Assembly: GCA_027041035.1 (NCBI GenBank)
Contig: JALULB010000050.1
Span: 1-15,071 of the forward strand
Length of the DNA: 15,071 nt
DNA from: Sedimenticola sp.
GTDB lineage: Bacteria; Pseudomonadota; Gammaproteobacteria; Chromatiales; Chromatiaceae
Reading direction: 5' to 3'
Shown: in pieces, positions 13,075 to 15,071 of the stretch
Numbering within the stretch: the stretch's first letter is position 1
Layout of the letters: each line of letters opens with the position of its first letter
Translations under genes and position numbers: made by a program
The notes under the pieces: model-generated
Database searches by the model: none
What the model saw: only the letters and a program-made list of their open reading frames with translations
Told to the model about the DNA's origin: nothing

Positions 13075-13962
13075 TCAGCTATCCTCGCTGTACTTGTCGT
13101 CTTCCTTCTTCTGCGCGCGCTGAATCTCGAACTGGCGGCGCATCTCGACTACGTCCTTGCGCGCCTCCAGACGTTGCTCATAGTAGCCATCCTTGTCTTG
13201 GATGGTCTTCTCGCCATACAGTACCTGCTTCAACAGGCGGCTGCCGAACTTCATCAAGGCGATGTCGTCCTGTTCGATTTCAGCATACAATTCGTCCGGC
13301 AGATCCCAGGCGTTGCGGAAGGTATCGCTGAGCACGAAACGGCGAAAGCGATCGATATCGTAGTTCGCCATGAAAAACAGTTGCAGGCTCAGCTCGGGCG
13401 GCTTGCCGATCGTCGGGCCGGCGGATTTCTTCTTCAGGATCAGCTGCATGAATTCACGGTTCATCTCATCGTAATCCGCGACCTGCTGCTCCGCGCGATA
13501 CTCGTCGATGGTCAGCTCGCGATCCTCTTCATGACCCTTGCAATGATCCTCGCGCACCAGGGCGTATTGAATCTCCTCGGTCGGCGACTCCTTCGCCTTC
13601 ATCGCCAGATTGGCGACGGGATAATAGCGGCAGGCGGTGGGGCGGTCTTCGTATACGCTGCAACCCGCGTCGGTCATGAACAAGCATTGGCCACTGTCGT
13701 CGGTACGCATCTTGACGCCGGGCATGCCATCGCCGTCCATCTGGAACGGTACGGTATGCTGCTTCAGAAACGCCGAGCTGTCCACCTCGAAGCGCTGCTT
13801 CAGGCGGATGATGTCGTAAGGGGTCAAGGTGATGTCGGCTTGCTTGCAACAGGCATTGAAGCAGGAAATACCCTTGTGGCAACGGAAGCGGATCTTGCTC
13901 TCCGTGGTCAGCATCTCGGGCATCACTTCACTTTGGAACGGCAGATCGAAGGGTTCGCTCAT
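13075..13962 (-). CDS. YkgJ-family cysteine-cluster protein (putative Fe/Zn binding)
   Basis: A 295-aa protein of the YkgJ / UPF0153 family, thought to chelate zinc or iron. The cysteine cluster is visible: Cys28, Cys34 and Cys38-Cys39 (FRCHKGISCFNACC), Cys93, Cys101, Cys111 (in the family motif RPTACRYYP) and Cys141. The C-terminal ~120 residues, with many charged residues and a Lys/Glu-rich end, go beyond the usual small family members. GAGGAAACC precedes the ATG at 13962. It is followed after 8 nt by the SDR gene. No specific function is established for the family; maturation or metal-handling roles are guesses. Confidence 0.85.
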   Translation of the reverse strand: MSEPFDLPFQSEVMPEMLTTESKIRFRCHKGISCFNACCKQADITLTPYDIIRLKQRFEVDSSAFLKQHTVPFQMDGDGMPGVKMRTDDSGQCLFMTDAGCSVYEDRPTACRYYPVANLAMKAKESPTEEIQYALVREDHCKGHEEDRELTIDEYRAEQQVADYDEMNREFMQLILKKKSAGPTIGKPPELSLQLFFMANYDIDRFRRFVLSDTFRNAWDLPDELYAEIEQDDIALMKFGSRLLKQVLYGEKTIQDKDGYYEQRLEARKDVVEMRRQFEIQRAQKKEDDKYSEDS

Positions 13963-14130
13963 GATGGTTTCCTCGTAACGACGCCGGCAAAAGGGGAGCT
14001 GTCGGCGGTATAGACGGTCAGGGGGGCGGATATTGCGCTGATTTTGGCAATTTGTCCAGTTTTTGGTCAGTTATCCCACAAGCAGAATCGCTGAACAAAA
14101 ACCAGTCGGAAGCCAGGGTTGGTAAAAACG

Positions 14131-14158
14131 AAAAAAGCCCGGATGCTCTCGCATCCGG
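14131..14158 (-). terminator. Rho-independent terminator of aprA
   Basis: On the minus strand a perfect 8-bp stem CCGGATGC/GCATCCGG with the tetraloop GAGA is followed by GGGC and a run of six T (14136-14131). It starts 27 nt after the aprA stop. Textbook shape; aprA is therefore the last gene of its unit. The plus strand also has TTTT behind the stem. Confidence 0.92.
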
Positions 14159-14185
14159 ACTTTTCCCGGCTCGGTCAAATCGTTC

Positions 14186-15071
14186 TTACTTGAACAACTT
14201 GGCCTTGTCGACGATATCGACGTGAGCGCGCTTGAAGCAGGTCCAGGTCTTGGTGCTGCGATCGTAAACAGAGTTTACGAAGCAATGCCAATTTTCTTCG
14301 TCCACGAAGTTTTTGTCCATGCGATAGTAGAAACCCGGGTAACGGGATTCTTCACGGAACTGGATGTGCTTCATGTGAGCTTCCGCAGTCAGGATGCGAT
14401 GGTAGTTTTCCCACGCACGCAGCAGTTCATGCAGATCCTTGGCACGCATCTTCAGCGCGTCTTCCTTCAGATCATTCAGCTTCTCTTCCGCCACGGACAA
14501 CATCTTCTCGTTGGTCGTGTAGTAGGTGGCAACACCCGCGACATACTCGTCCATGGCTTTCTGCAGACGGAACTGCAGCATGCGAGGCGTGATGTAGTTG
14601 GGGTTGACGTCGATCGCGGTACTGTAATCCTTGAATTCCAGGTAGGTTTTCACCGGCTGGTAGATCTCGGCAACCAGATCGTCCACGGAATCGGCCAGCT
14701 CGACGTTGTAGTCCTTGTTGTCGATGACATACTGGACCATGGACTTCGCGCACATGCGACCCTCGGCATGCGAGCCGGAGGAGAACTTGTGACCGGAAGC
14801 GCCAACGCCGTCACCGGCGGTGAACAGACCGTTGACGGTGGTCATGCCACGGTAACCCCAGTGCCAGCCGGACGGCAGGTGCTCGGGAACACCGGACTCG
14901 GTCTCTTCGGTCGGCGCGCCGACATCGGTCGGACCCGAAACCCAGATACCGCAGCAACCGGAGTGAGAGCCCAGCAGGTACGGCTCGGTAGGCATGAGCT
15001 CGGAGTTCTTCTTCTCCGGCTCGATGTTCTCGCCCGCCCAGATGCCGCACTGGCCGCTGCACATATCCAGG
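14186..15071 (-). CDS. aprA: Dissimilatory adenylylsulfate (APS) reductase alpha subunit, C-terminal part
   Basis: The flavoprotein subunit of AprBA, which interconverts sulfite plus AMP and APS in the cytoplasm. Only the last ~295 residues are in the window; the frame is open to the edge, so the ATG at 15064 is internal. Visible: CSGQCGIW, MPTEPYLLGSHSG, and GLFTAGDGVGASGHKF followed by SSGSHAEGR, the FAD-domain stretch shared with fumarate reductase flavoproteins and closest to AprA; then the helical C-terminal domain with FREESRYPGFYYRMD and the end AHVDIVDKAKLFK. The enzyme can run towards sulfite oxidation (sulfur oxidisers) or APS reduction (sulfate reducers); the gammaproteobacterial neighbours favour oxidation. 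aprB, normally upstream, is outside. No aprM or qmo genes follow, since a terminator comes first. Confidence 0.95.
   Translation of the reverse strand, partial: LDMCSGQCGIWAGENIEPEKKNSELMPTEPYLLGSHSGCCGIWVSGPTDVGAPTEETESGVPEHLPSGWHWGYRGMTTVNGLFTAGDGVGASGHKFSSGSHAEGRMCAKSMVQYVIDNKDYNVELADSVDDLVAEIYQPVKTYLEFKDYSTAIDVNPNYITPRMLQFRLQKAMDEYVAGVATYYTTNEKMLSVAEEKLNDLKEDALKMRAKDLHELLRAWENYHRILTAEAHMKHIQFREESRYPGFYYRMDKNFVDEENWHCFVNSVYDRSTKTWTCFKRAHVDIVDKAKLFK

Noticed and set aside
12847..14013. A long plus-strand open frame opposite the SDR and YkgJ-type genes
   Set aside because: The opposing genes have clear motifs and ribosome sites; this frame has neither.
1..15071. CRISPR arrays, riboswitches, rRNA and tRNA genes
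   Set aside because: No regularly spaced direct repeats, no recognisable riboswitch core and no RNA gene sequences were seen on either strand.

Overview
The window reads as part of the chromosome of a free-living, GC-rich gammaproteobacterium that oxidises (or otherwise dissimilates) sulfur. Three things suggest this. The right edge holds the C-terminal third of the dissimilatory APS reductase alpha subunit (AprA). The ubiG-mupP pair and the L-Ara4N (arn) lipid A genes are typical of Gammaproteobacteria. REP elements of the pseudomonad/xanthomonad kind (TGTGGGAGCGG...) are present. The taxonomic reading is inference; I cannot name the species.

Layout, left to right. (1) 1-3754, plus strand: an arn operon with arnC (5' cut off by the window edge), the formyltransferase half and the decarboxylase half of ArnA as two separate genes, arnD, and a small stand-alone SET-domain protein whose start lies inside arnD. 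The junctions are 4-nt, 13-nt, 1-nt and 23-nt spacings or overlaps, so this is one transcription unit. Together the enzymes make undecaprenyl-phosphate-L-Ara4N for lipid A modification. arnB, arnT and arnEF are not in the window. (2) 3831-5100, minus strand: a TetR regulator and an AhpD-like CxxC protein, each preceded by a copy of the same operator (AGAC[T/C]GGTCAGT). (3) 5311-6313, plus: a YiaA/B-type membrane protein plus a PspA/IM30 protein, an envelope-stress pair. (4) 6350-6480: a cluster of REP palindromes. (5) 6542-7908, minus: ubiG and a HAD phosphatase that looks like MupP, overlapping by 4 nt. (6) 8021-10485, plus: a eukaryotic-type NADP isocitrate dehydrogenase, an inositol-monophosphatase-family enzyme 9 nt behind it, and a thioredoxin with its own promoter and terminator. 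(7) 10760-12186, plus: an unfamiliar coiled-coil protein with AT-hooks at both ends, a 168-bp foldback (MITE-like) element with GTAA ends, and an orphan ParA-type ATPase. (8) 12200-13962, minus: an atypical SDR protein and a cysteine-cluster (YkgJ-type) protein. (9) 14131-15071, minus: the aprA terminator and the aprA 3' part.

Most of the window is ordinary housekeeping DNA. The parts that most deserve a second look are the AT-hook coiled-coil/ParA locus with the inverted-repeat element between them, the SET-domain gene built into an arn operon with a split ArnA, the self-contained TetR/AhpD-like regulon, and a GGCGGAGGCTATA motif found both in the ubiG promoter and behind the AT-hook gene. 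I did not find a CRISPR array, a complete insertion sequence, a phage, a tRNA or an rRNA.
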